A stretch of 64,000 bases of DNA, from positions 20,097 to 84,096 of the forward strand of contig RFSE01000005.1 in the NCBI GenBank assembly GCA_009924135.1, given 5' to 3'. Position numbers and translations under genes: made by a program. Under the pieces are notes generated by a model that was given only the letters and a program-made list of their open reading frames with translations, did not search any database and was not told the origin of the DNA. Origin of the DNA: Pseudomonadota bacterium. GTDB taxonomy: Bacteria; Verrucomicrobiota; Verrucomicrobiia; Limisphaerales; SXTU01. This document shows, in pieces, positions 43,155 through 50,888 of the stretch. Position 1 is the first letter of the stretch. Each line of letters opens with the position of its first letter.

Positions 43155-43188
43155 GAGCCCGCAGCCGGAGGGGCTGCGCTCCGGGCTC
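43155..43188. terminator. Strong hairpin after the esterase gene
   Basis: GAGCCC/GGGCTC outer and GCAGCC/GGCTGC inner pairs form a long GC-rich imperfect stem 64 nt after the esterase stop, with no T-run. It may act as a terminator for the plus-strand gene or be a REP-like palindrome. Confidence 0.45.
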
Positions 43189-43200
43189 GGAGAAGAAGAA

Positions 43201-43275
43201 TGGCGACCCTACGGGGATTCGAACCCCGGTTACTGCCGTGAAAGGGCGGTGTCCTAACCGCTGGACGATAGGGTC
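43201..43275 (-). tRNA. tRNA-Glu (anticodon TTC)
   Basis: On the minus strand the acceptor arms GACCCTA (43275-43269) and TAGGGTC pair perfectly, with discriminator G and an encoded CCA (43203-43201). The anticodon loop CTTTCAC gives TTC, between the anticodon stem arms CCGCC and GGCAG. The T loop GGTTCGAATCC is canonical. D-arm bases AGCGGTTAGGAC match bacterial tRNA-Glu. Confidence 0.96.
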
Positions 43276-43343
43276 GGCCTCGGACGGTGGTAATTAAGCC
43301 TGTGGACGCAGGGGCTTGTCACGCCAAAATTCCATTTGATCGC

Positions 43344-43715
43344 TCAAAGTGGATGTTGGGCGAAGGTGTACTCCGTCACCGGGCGGCCCCCGATGAGGTG
43401 TTCCTGCACGATCCGCTCGAGCACTGCCGGGGTGCAGGAGTGGTACCAGATGCCCTCGGGATACACGACGGCGATGGGGCCGCGCGTGCAGATTTGCAGG
43501 CAGTTGGCCTTGGTGCGATAGACGAGCGCCTGTGGGCCGACGAGGTTCAATTCCTTGAGGCGGCGCTTGAGAAATTCCCATGCCTCCAAGCTGGCCTCGC
43601 GCGGGCTGCACTTGGGTTTGGTGGGATCGGCGCAGAGGAAGATGTGACGGTGGAAATTGCCCACCCCCAGTTCGGCGGCGACCCGTTGCAGCTCGGTTTG
43701 CAGAACGTCAGTCAT
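43344..43715 (-). CDS. Thioredoxin-like [2Fe-2S] ferredoxin domain protein
   Basis: The ATG at 43715 gives 123 aa. [20 protein letters not shown] and [20 protein letters not shown] supply four cysteines in the C-x8-C and C-x3-C pattern of thioredoxin-like [2Fe-2S] proteins (NuoE/Shethna-like). [20 protein letters not shown] completes the fold. It is a small cytoplasmic electron carrier of unknown partner. Its ATG overlaps the SixA stop by 4 nt (ATGA). Confidence 0.9.
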   Translation of the reverse strand: MTDVLQTELQRVAAELGVGNFHRHIFLCADPTKPKCSPREASLEAWEFLKRRLKELNLVGPQALVYRTKANCLQICTRGPIAVVYPEGIWYHSCTPAVLERIVQEHLIGGRPVTEYTFAQHPL

Positions 43716-44206
43716 GCTGGACGGTCCCGGCCCAATCCAAGGGACTTGGGGGTGATGAGAAATTTCAGCACGCCCCGGCGTTGGTCGGTGGTTTTGATGC
43801 AGGCCACGGCCCCTTTGGCCAGTTCGAGGGACACCGCGTTTTTGAGTTCCAACATTCGCCGCACATGGGCGCTCAGTGATGGCTCGTGGCCTACGAGCAG
43901 GACGTGGCCCTCCTTCGGCAACGCTTCGAGCCATTGGGCGAACGCGGCCGGACTGGTATCGTTCAGCAGGGCTTCGGTCACCTGGGGCTCGATGCGTTCG
44001 CCTTGGTTGGTAATGGTGCAGACAGCCTCAATGGTCTGCCGGGCGCGGACCAGCGGGCTGGTGAAGGCGAGGTCGAACTGCACGCCCGCACGGCGCAGGA
44101 AGCGCGCGAGCTTGCGGGCCTGGCGCCGGCCGCCGGGGGAGAGCGGACGCGCGGCATCAACCGGGCCGTCCAACGCGGCGGCGTGGCGCAGGAAATAAAC
44201 CTTCAT
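43712..44206 (-). CDS. SixA-like phosphohistidine phosphatase
   Basis: The 164-aa protein belongs to the histidine phosphatase superfamily. It has VYFLRHAAA (the RHG-type motif as RHA, with catalytic His), [16 protein letters not shown] and [13 protein letters not shown] with the second conserved His. SixA removes phosphate from phosphohistidine in two-component phosphorelay domains. Its stop overlaps the ferredoxin start, and it begins 10 nt after the NGD-repeat gene, so it is at the end of the long minus-strand series. Confidence 0.88.
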   Translation of the reverse strand: MKVYFLRHAAALDGPVDAARPLSPGGRRQARKLARFLRRAGVQFDLAFTSPLVRARQTIEAVCTITNQGERIEPQVTEALLNDTSPAAFAQWLEALPKEGHVLLVGHEPSLSAHVRRMLELKNAVSLELAKGAVACIKTTDQRRGVLKFLITPKSLGLGRDRPA

Positions 44207-44215
44207 CAGCTCAGT

Positions 44216-45577
44216 TTACGGTTCGAAGACAATACGGCTGAAGGCCTGCGGCGCGAAGTCCGTCCGGCCGAAGCTGCCGCTGCGGGCCGTGACCGTCTTT
44301 TCCGTCCAGCCCTCCAACGCCAGGGTAAGCCGACCGCGCCCGGCAAAATAGATCCGCGCAGCTCCGGCCTGGGCTGGCACCGGCTGGTTCTTCTCAGTCG
44401 CGAAATCCACCTGCGCAATGCGCGCCAGAGGCACCTCGACAGGGCGATCGGCGGTCGTGAACGTGAGCCGCCCGTCCTGAAAGCTCTTGGCGGTGCCGGC
44501 GAGGGTGTCGCGATTGACCAGCCGGCAGACATCGTCTTTCACGTTCGCCGCCAACGGCGCGGCTGGTTCTTCGAGCCGGCCATCCCATTCGGTGACGCGT
44601 AGATTGGACAGGCGGATCGGACCCTGACCTTGATGCACGAGCCGGATGCCGGTGCCGTCACCGCCAAAGCCAGCGGGGTCGTGCCATTGTTTTGCCATTA
44701 CACCGTTGAGAAACAGCGTGATGGTCTTCTGTTCGCGGCTGCACTTGATCGCGATGCGGGCCTGGTTGGTTTGCTGGAGCATCGGGATCACTGCCATGCC
44801 GGCCTGCCGGGCACCTTCCTGGTGTTTTACATGCAGCAACTGCGTGGAGTAGCTGTTCAACTGGAGGCTGTAGAACGGGCAGAAGGGCGCTTCGTCCGCC
44901 GTTTGGGCCAGGCGCACGGGCTGGAGCGAATCCGTAAACAGCGCCACCGCCAACGCAAAGCTGCCGCGCCACGCCAGGTCAAATTCCAGGCTCGCACTGG
45001 GCGGAAGTTTCACGTCGCGCGCGATGGAAGCCGGTTGCCCGGCGACGAACGCGCCGTTTTGATACTGCCACTGGCTTGGTACGGCTCCGACCAGCACGGA
45101 CTTGCCCATGGTCCAGCCGTCCAACCCGGTCGGGCCCTCGAACACCACCTGCGGCGCGAGGCCCAGCGGGCGCAGGCTGGCCACCTGTCCGCGCGGCAAG
45201 TTCAACGTGCCCGCATACCAGGTCGCGAGGACGACCTGACGTTCGTCGAGCGAGATCAGATTGCCGGCCAGTTCGTCGCCGTTGGTGAGCCGTGCGAGGC
45301 AATACGCGGGCGAGGAGGTGGCGGGTTGCGGCGCGGAACCGAGCTGGACTTCCGTTATGGCCTGCGTTTGGAAATCGATGGCCGCCACCGAGTCCGGGTG
45401 CCGCCAGCGCAGATTGTTGGTGGGGGTGATGGACTCCAAATGGCCGAGCAGCATGTCCCCGTTGCGGAAGTAAATCGTTTGCGGCGTGGCCGCCACGGCG
45501 GCGTACGCGAGCGTAAACCACAGCGCGAGGGCAGTGCGCAGTCCGGACGGTCGGGGAAGTGAAACAGCGCAGTTCAT
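44216..45577 (-). CDS. NGD-repeat/concanavalin-like secreted protein (paralogue 1)
   Basis: The 453-aa protein has a signal peptide (GLRTALALWFTLAYAAVAAT). Three short beta repeats of the form NGD-x-L-x-G-x-L-x-S occur: IYFRNGDMLLGHLESIT, LTNGDELAGNLISLDERQVV and LVNRDTLAGTAKSFQDGRLT. Between the second and third repeats lies a LamG/DUF1080-like concanavalin domain (SASLEFDLAWRGSFALAVAL; ITLFLNGVMAKQWHDP; IRLSNLRVTEWDG). It is paralogous to the next two genes upstream. Ligand binding at the cell surface is a family-level guess. Its ATG overlaps the previous stop (ATGA). Confidence 0.7.
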   Translation of the reverse strand: MNCAVSLPRPSGLRTALALWFTLAYAAVAATPQTIYFRNGDMLLGHLESITPTNNLRWRHPDSVAAIDFQTQAITEVQLGSAPQPATSSPAYCLARLTNGDELAGNLISLDERQVVLATWYAGTLNLPRGQVASLRPLGLAPQVVFEGPTGLDGWTMGKSVLVGAVPSQWQYQNGAFVAGQPASIARDVKLPPSASLEFDLAWRGSFALAVALFTDSLQPVRLAQTADEAPFCPFYSLQLNSYSTQLLHVKHQEGARQAGMAVIPMLQQTNQARIAIKCSREQKTITLFLNGVMAKQWHDPAGFGGDGTGIRLVHQGQGPIRLSNLRVTEWDGRLEEPAAPLAANVKDDVCRLVNRDTLAGTAKSFQDGRLTFTTADRPVEVPLARIAQVDFATEKNQPVPAQAGAARIYFAGRGRLTLALEGWTEKTVTARSGSFGRTDFAPQAFSRIVFEP

Positions 45578-47031
45578 CGTTCAAAAAGCGATTGCCCCTC
45601 CGCGCCCAGGAACGGGAGGTCAAGCGTGGTCGGTTCACGGTCAGGGTTGAACCGAAGCTGCCGGACCCAGCGGGTTTCCAACTGCAGCGGGCCAAAATGG
45701 GGATTCACCCCGGCCAGGGTCTGGTTGGCCCACCGGGGCTGGGCCAGCGCGAGCACCTCGCCACTGCTCAGGCGGGCGTGCAGTTCACCGGCCGGCCGGT
45801 TGGTCATCGCCCCTGCGGTGGGAGCGGCGAAAATGACGTGCGTCACGCGGGCAAGGGGAATCTCGATCTTGCCGGCGGCGGCCGCCGTCAACGTCAGTTT
45901 GCCGTCCCGGATGCTCTCGACCTGGCCGGTGGCCCGGTCCTGGTTGGCAAGGCGCACGAGATGGCCGGTGAAATTCGTCGCGACCGGTTCGGGTTCGATG
46001 GCCCGGCCATCCCAGGCCGTGACCTTGATGGCGCTGAACTGGATGCCGTTGTTCAACGTAAAGAAGGAAAGGCCCGAACCGGGAACCGCGGGCGCGCGCG
46101 GGGCAGCGGCCGGCGGGGCATTCGGGTCGCCCGCCGGTTGTCGTTGCATCGCCGGGTCATGCCATTGCTGGACCACGTTGCCGTCCACAAGCAGCATCAG
46201 CGAGCCGGCCAGCAAATCGGCCCGGACTTCCACATGCAGCTTTTTTCCCGGCAAGGCCACTGGGATCTGCGCCTGGCCGAGGTGCTGCATGCCGAAGTTG
46301 CCCTGCCCGCGCATCAGGTTCACGTAGCCAAGGCCGAGGTTGAACTGGTAGCCGGTGCTCGCGAAGTTGAAGCGTTCGACGGCATCCGTGTAGAGGCTGA
46401 GGTAGAAGTTCAGCGTCCCGTTGCCGCCCACGTCGAACTCCACCCGTGACTGGGGCGGCAGCTTGAGGTCGCGGCCCATGAAGGCGTTCGCCGTGGCGGT
46501 CAGTACGCCGTCGCGGAGCTGCCAGGCGGTCGGAGTGGGGCCGGTGGCCCAGCCGGACAGATCGTTCGGCCCTTCGTAGAGCGTGGCAAATCCCCGCGCC
46601 AGGAACGCGATGGACTGCACCCCGTCCCGCGGGGCGCGGAGTTTGCCGGCGAACCAGGTCTCCAGCTCAATCTGCTGCGCATCGAGTGACAAAAGGTTGC
46701 CGGTCATCTCGTCACCATTGACGAAACGGAAGCGGCACGTGTGATGAGCACTCGCCTGGGCCGGAGGTGGCGCGGTCTGGGCGAAACGGATCAGATGCGC
46801 GTTGCGGGTGAGGAATTCCAATGGCGTGCCGGACGCCACATGATTCCAGCGCACCCCCTTCTGCGGATCAATGCCGGCCAGCGAGCCGTGCAGTTGCGAG
46901 CCGTCCAGCAACTGGAAGACATCCACCGCCGGTTGACCCAACGCGGGCAGAGCCAAGGCAAGGCACGTCCCAAGTACGGCCATGAGCCGGTGGACTGAAT
47001 ACTGAATACTGAATACTGAATACTGAATCAC
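45574..47031 (-). CDS. NGD-repeat/concanavalin-like secreted protein (paralogue 2)
   Basis: From GTG 47031 the product is 485 aa. The first residues IQYSVFSIQYSV are pure heptamer-repeat translation. An ATG at 46983 would start directly at the signal peptide (MAVLGTCLALALPALGQPAV) and may be the true start. The rest has the paralogue architecture: FQLLDGSQLHGSLAGIDPQK, FVNGDEMTGNLLSLDAQQIE, the concanavalin-like core (SRVEFDVGGNGTLNFYLSLY), WDG motif, and LANQDRATGQVESIRDGKLT. It overlaps both neighbours by 4 nt, so it is translated in a coupled chain. Confidence 0.72.
   Translation of the reverse strand: MIQYSVFSIQYSVHRLMAVLGTCLALALPALGQPAVDVFQLLDGSQLHGSLAGIDPQKGVRWNHVASGTPLEFLTRNAHLIRFAQTAPPPAQASAHHTCRFRFVNGDEMTGNLLSLDAQQIELETWFAGKLRAPRDGVQSIAFLARGFATLYEGPNDLSGWATGPTPTAWQLRDGVLTATANAFMGRDLKLPPQSRVEFDVGGNGTLNFYLSLYTDAVERFNFASTGYQFNLGLGYVNLMRGQGNFGMQHLGQAQIPVALPGKKLHVEVRADLLAGSLMLLVDGNVVQQWHDPAMQRQPAGDPNAPPAAAPRAPAVPGSGLSFFTLNNGIQFSAIKVTAWDGRAIEPEPVATNFTGHLVRLANQDRATGQVESIRDGKLTLTAAAAGKIEIPLARVTHVIFAAPTAGAMTNRPAGELHARLSSGEVLALAQPRWANQTLAGVNPHFGPLQLETRWVRQLRFNPDREPTTLDLPFLGAEGQSLFER
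46994..47028. repeat. Five perfect ACTGAAT heptamers at a gene start
   Basis: Thirty-five bases are exactly five copies of ACTGAAT. They overlap the stop of the upstream gene and encode the alternative N-terminus IQYSVFSIQYSV of the gene at 45574. Confidence 0.97.
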
Positions 47032-49850
47032 GGGCGAGTAGATAGAGCGTCGCCGGGCCAGTTCAATTCATCCGGCCCCGTGCGTGGCATCGCCGGATTG
47101 AACCGCAGTTTGCGCACGGAATCGGACGACAACTGCAAACGGCCAAACACGGGACTGACGGCGGAGATCCGGCCAGCCTCCCATTTTTCGAGGACCAGCG
47201 TAAGGCGTTCGCTCCGGTGAAGTGAAAGTTGCACGCCGGTATTCTCGGCGAGTGGCGGCGTATTTTCGATCGGAAACGTGATGGAGGCGACCCGGCTGAC
47301 GGGGATTTCCAGGCGCCGCTCGGCGACGCCCAGGACGAGCTTGCCCTCGCGGATGGCGTACAGCGTGCCGGTGGCGCGGTCCTGATTGGCAAAGCGCACC
47401 TCCGCCTCCTTCTGGTCCGGCTCGCGCTCGGGCTCACCGTGAATGCCGTTCCACGGGGTGATGCTCAGGTTGCTGATGCGGATGCGGGAGTTGGAATTGT
47501 AATTGTAGAACACCAGGCCGGTACCGTTGCCGGGACGACCGAGGGTCTTCCACTCGGTGATTTTCTCGCCGTCAGCCAGGAGGATCGCCGATTCCTTCTC
47601 CGTATCGAGCAGAAAACTCAGGCGCACGCTGTTTTTCGTCTGCATCTGCGGGATGCGGCTGGAGCTGATGTTCACGGCCCCCGCGCCGCCACGCCGCATG
47701 GGATAAACGTAGCCGCTGCCGGAAACGTAAAACTGCCAGCCATCACTGTAGTCGAATTGATCCGGGCTGCGCGTGAAGAAGGAGAACCGGAAATAAGGCT
47801 GGCCGCGCCATCCCATGTCGAATTCCACGCGCGCCTTGGTGGGCAGATTGCATTCACGTCCGAGGGTGCCGGTGCCGGTTGAGTAAAACGCGCCATCGCG
47901 GAACGTCCACGCGGGACCGGTGGCGGCGCGGGGTGGCGCACCATCGCCACCGAGCATCATCTGGAGGTTGTTCGCCAACAGCGGTTGATCGAGTCGCACC
48001 GGCGGGGCCAGTGCCGGCACGAGCCGCCCGGCCAGCAGGGTCGCCTCGGCCCGCACACGTTCCTTGAAGGCGGCCTGCTTCTCCTTGTCCGCCTCGAGTT
48101 CGGCGGGCTTGGCGAAGTCCCCGATCCAGCGTTCCTCGGCCTTCAGTGAGGCCACTCCGCCTTCCACGGCGGCTTTCACAAGGTCGGATTTGAGGAATGC
48201 CTCGGCGGTCTCGGCCTTCATCGCGTCGGTCATCATCTGCAAGACCGGGACGAGGCCGGGGGCATTGCGCGGTGGCTCGTGGGCAGCGACAGGGGCTGCT
48301 TCCGGGGCGGGCTGTTCGCCGAAGGGGGCAGCACGTCCCAGCAGCCGTCGGCCAAGCAGGTCAGTCTCTGCGCGCAGCATCGCCTGGAACCGCGCGGTTT
48401 TCACCGCGTCGTTCTGCCAGTCCACCGGCTTCTCGAACTCGGCAAACCACCGGTCCTGCGCCGCCCGCGAAGTCTGCTTCTCCGCCAGCGCGGTGGTGAT
48501 GAGGTCGGATTTCAGGAACTCCGCGACGGTCGTCGCCTTTTCGGCGGCCTCGGTAAGTTTTGTGACTTCGGCTTCCGTGAAGGTCTTGCGGGCCGGACCA
48601 CCGGGGATCGGCATCGGCAGATTTCCCGGCGCAACTTCCAAGGGGCTCGGTTTCACTGGACTCGCTGGTTGCGGTCGAGCGGCGGTCCTTTGCCCATCTT
48701 GCATGGCCAGCTCCCAGCCGACGATGTGTTCCACCAGCTGCTTTTCACCCGCGCGTTCGAGCCGGGTCACCAGGCTGTTCACCAGCTCTTTGGTTCGTCG
48801 TTCCGCCGGGGTTTTGGCTGAAGTCGTGCGGGCAGGCTTCTCCTCGGGCTTGGTTGGGTTCTTGTCCGGTTCCGTCGGGGCAGCTTTAGCCGCCTCCGCT
48901 TCCACTTCCTTAAGCCGCTTCTCCAACGCCTGCTTCACGACGGGAGAGACATTCTCGCCGAGACTGGCAAGCTCCGCTTTGAGCTGGCGGATGAGTTCCT
49001 GCGGAGTGGGTACGGCTTGGGCAGCGGGTTTGGCCTCCTCCTTGGCGGCGAGTACCTCGACACTTTTCAGCGCCCGCTCAACCGTCTCCTTCACCACCGG
49101 TGTCGCACGTTCACCGAGCTGATTGAGCTGGTCTTTGAGCTTCGCGACCAGTTCGTTGATATTGGGTTTGGGACCAGCCGGGGCGACTCCACGCAACGGC
49201 TCGGGCTCGACGATTCGCAGCAGCGGCTGGGCCGGTGGAAAGACCACGCGGCCACCGTTGAACAGCACATTTCCTCCCTCGACCCCCCGGTTTACGAGGC
49301 CCGACGACGAACTTACCTTCCACTCATCCGCCGCTTGCGGCCCCTCGTAAAGGGTGGCCTGATTCGTGCCCCAAAAAGTCAGGCTGGAAAGCCCGGCACG
49401 GCGGCCGCGCAAACGGCCGGCGAACCACGTCTCCACCTCGAACGATGCTTCGTCCAACGTAATGAGGTGGCCGTCCATTTCATCGCCGCTGGAGAACCGC
49501 AGCCGGCAGGCCGGCCCGGTGTTGGTGAGCGGGCGCGGCGGGGGGGTGGCCAGCTGGACCACGTTCAAATTGGTGGTGCTGAATTCGATGGGCTGCCGGG
49601 CATTGGGATGCCGCCAGCGCAGCACTTCGCTGTTCAACGACTCGATTTCGCCGCGCAGATACGAACCATCGAGGAAGGAGACGGTGGCGGGCGGAAGGTT
49701 CGTCGCAAATCCCAAGCTCCAAGCTCCAAATCCCAAAGAAGCTCCAAACACCAAACCCAAAACCCGACTCGTGGCCGGACGCGGCGCGCGGATTGGAGTT
49801 TGGCAGTTGGAGCTTCTTTGGAACTTGGAACTTGGGATTGGGAGCTTCAC
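47028..49850 (-). CDS. Large NGD-repeat/concanavalin-like protein with coiled-coil insert (paralogue 3)
   Basis: The 940-aa protein begins with a signal peptide (RVLGLVFGASLGFGAWSLGF-A) that is encoded by the right part of a heptamer inverted repeat. Mature sequence starts PPATVSFLDGSYLRGEIESL and RWRHPNARQPIEFSTTNLNV, as in the paralogues. Residues about 230-620 are an Ala/Glu/Lys-rich helical insert with internal repeats (QLNQLGERATPVVKETVERA and ASLGENVSPVVKQALEKRLK), absent from the other two paralogues. A concanavalin-like domain (KARVEFDMGWRGQPYFRFSF) and the last repeat (FANQDRATGTLYAIREGKLV) close it. It overlaps the next gene by 4 nt. Confidence 0.7.
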   Translation of the reverse strand: MKLPIPSSKFQRSSNCQTPIRAPRPATSRVLGLVFGASLGFGAWSLGFATNLPPATVSFLDGSYLRGEIESLNSEVLRWRHPNARQPIEFSTTNLNVVQLATPPPRPLTNTGPACRLRFSSGDEMDGHLITLDEASFEVETWFAGRLRGRRAGLSSLTFWGTNQATLYEGPQAADEWKVSSSSGLVNRGVEGGNVLFNGGRVVFPPAQPLLRIVEPEPLRGVAPAGPKPNINELVAKLKDQLNQLGERATPVVKETVERALKSVEVLAAKEEAKPAAQAVPTPQELIRQLKAELASLGENVSPVVKQALEKRLKEVEAEAAKAAPTEPDKNPTKPEEKPARTTSAKTPAERRTKELVNSLVTRLERAGEKQLVEHIVGWELAMQDGQRTAARPQPASPVKPSPLEVAPGNLPMPIPGGPARKTFTEAEVTKLTEAAEKATTVAEFLKSDLITTALAEKQTSRAAQDRWFAEFEKPVDWQNDAVKTARFQAMLRAETDLLGRRLLGRAAPFGEQPAPEAAPVAAHEPPRNAPGLVPVLQMMTDAMKAETAEAFLKSDLVKAAVEGGVASLKAEERWIGDFAKPAELEADKEKQAAFKERVRAEATLLAGRLVPALAPPVRLDQPLLANNLQMMLGGDGAPPRAATGPAWTFRDGAFYSTGTGTLGRECNLPTKARVEFDMGWRGQPYFRFSFFTRSPDQFDYSDGWQFYVSGSGYVYPMRRGGAGAVNISSSRIPQMQTKNSVRLSFLLDTEKESAILLADGEKITEWKTLGRPGNGTGLVFYNYNSNSRIRISNLSITPWNGIHGEPEREPDQKEAEVRFANQDRATGTLYAIREGKLVLGVAERRLEIPVSRVASITFPIENTPPLAENTGVQLSLHRSERLTLVLEKWEAGRISAVSPVFGRLQLSSDSVRKLRFNPAMPRTGPDELNWPGDALSTRP
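49707..49847. repeat. Long heptamer-period inverted repeat encoding a signal peptide
   Basis: The left arm (49707-49768) is built of CCAAGCT, CCAAATC and CCAAACA-like heptamers. The right arm (49791-49847) is their inverted form (TTGGAGC, TTGGAAC, TTGGGAT). The spacer is 22 nt. The ATG at 49850 starts immediately outside the right arm, so the first 48 codons of the minus-strand gene consist of this element. Confidence 0.9.
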
Positions 49851-49853
49851 AGA

Positions 49854-50888
49854 CTAGCGCTCATAAATCGGGAGAAAGCGGTAGTTCAGGGCGAGCGAGA
49901 GCAGCGAGGCCGCCGTGCCAAACGAGTTGCCAAACGACCCGTCCCAGCTGCCGTCCTTGTTTTGGGTGCTGGCCAGGGCCCGGATATTGGCGGCATTCCA
50001 TTTACGCCAGGCGTCGGGCGCGGCGTGGAAGTAAGCCTGCGCGCCGTAGTAAAGGTAGTACTGCTGGTAGTGCGATTCGCCGCCGGCCTGCTGCAGGTAT
50101 TGCCAGGCGCTCTTGAACTCCGCCGAGTCCTTCTGCTTGGCCAGTGCGAAGACCAGCACGCCGATGGCGCAGCGCGCGGCGTTGGGGCCGCTGGTCCCGG
50201 TGTAGCCGTAGCCGCCTTCGGGGGTCTTGCAGCTTTTGAAGTAGTTAAGGCCCTTTTGAATCGCCTCCTCCGGCACCGCAAGGCCGGCATTGCGCGCGGC
50301 AAACATCGCGACCATCTGCGCGCCGCTCACCGTGGTGTCCGCATCCGTGCTGTCCGGGGAATACCGCCAGCCGCCCGCCGGGTTGCGGGCCTGCGAGGCG
50401 ACGATGAGATTGATCGCCCGCTGGAGCGCCGGGCCGATGCGCGCGTCGTCCACTGCGCCGTAGGCTTCCGCGAGCGCGAGGGTGGCGAAGCCGTGGTTGT
50501 ACATGGAGTTGCCGATGTAGCCGGTCTCCTTGCTCTGGATGGTGACAATGGCGCCCAAGCCGCGCTTGATCGCGGCGGAATAAGGCCCGACGTTCGGATC
50601 GTCACCATGCGCGAGCATCGACACGACGCACAGGCCGATGACGCCTGGCTGCCGGCCGTAAACGTCCGGCCAGCCGCCCTCCGCGGCCTGGTTCTTCACC
50701 AGGTACTGCAAGCCCTTCACGTACATCGGGTCGATCGCAGCGGGGCTGGCGTCGGATTTCTCGATGAACAACTGCTGGGCGGAAGCGCGCGGGGTAAAAT
50801 CCCAAATCCCAAATCCCAAGCTCCAAAGCAGTACCAAGCGCCAAGCGCCCACCTTGAACCTGAAACCTTGAACCTGAAACCTTTTCAC
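49854..50888 (-). CDS. Prenyltransferase/squalene-cyclase-like repeat protein
   Basis: The 344-aa protein from GTG 50888 has an N-terminus (KRFQVQGFRFKVGAWR, then LVLLWSLGFGIWDF and ASAQQ) encoded by heptamer repeats that has the shape of a signal peptide: basic, hydrophobic, AxA site. The mature part has alpha/alpha-barrel repeats: KGLQYLVKNQAAEGGWPDVY, RAINLIVASQARNPAGGWRY, KGLNYFKSCKTPEGGYGYTG and STQNKDGSWDGSFGNSFGTA. These are the QW-like repeats of terpenoid cyclase/prenyltransferase folds. The acidic cyclase motif DxDD is absent, so it is likely a binding protein in the periplasm. It overlaps the upstream gene by 4 nt. Confidence 0.82.
   Translation of the reverse strand: MKRFQVQGFRFKVGAWRLVLLWSLGFGIWDFTPRASAQQLFIEKSDASPAAIDPMYVKGLQYLVKNQAAEGGWPDVYGRQPGVIGLCVVSMLAHGDDPNVGPYSAAIKRGLGAIVTIQSKETGYIGNSMYNHGFATLALAEAYGAVDDARIGPALQRAINLIVASQARNPAGGWRYSPDSTDADTTVSGAQMVAMFAARNAGLAVPEEAIQKGLNYFKSCKTPEGGYGYTGTSGPNAARCAIGVLVFALAKQKDSAEFKSAWQYLQQAGGESHYQQYYLYYGAQAYFHAAPDAWRKWNAANIRALASTQNKDGSWDGSFGNSFGTAASLLSLALNYRFLPIYER
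50796..50885. repeat. Heptamer tract encoding a signal peptide
   Basis: AAATCCC units (three) pass into AAGCTCC, CAAGCGC-type units and then CTTGAACCTGAAAC repeats with 14-bp period. On the minus strand the tract codes for residues 1-29 of the squalene-cyclase-like protein. Confidence 0.85.

Noticed and set aside
46994..47028. Possible CRISPR array from the regular short repeats
   Set aside because: Units are 7 bp with no spacers; no cas genes or 25-40-bp repeats exist anywhere in the window.
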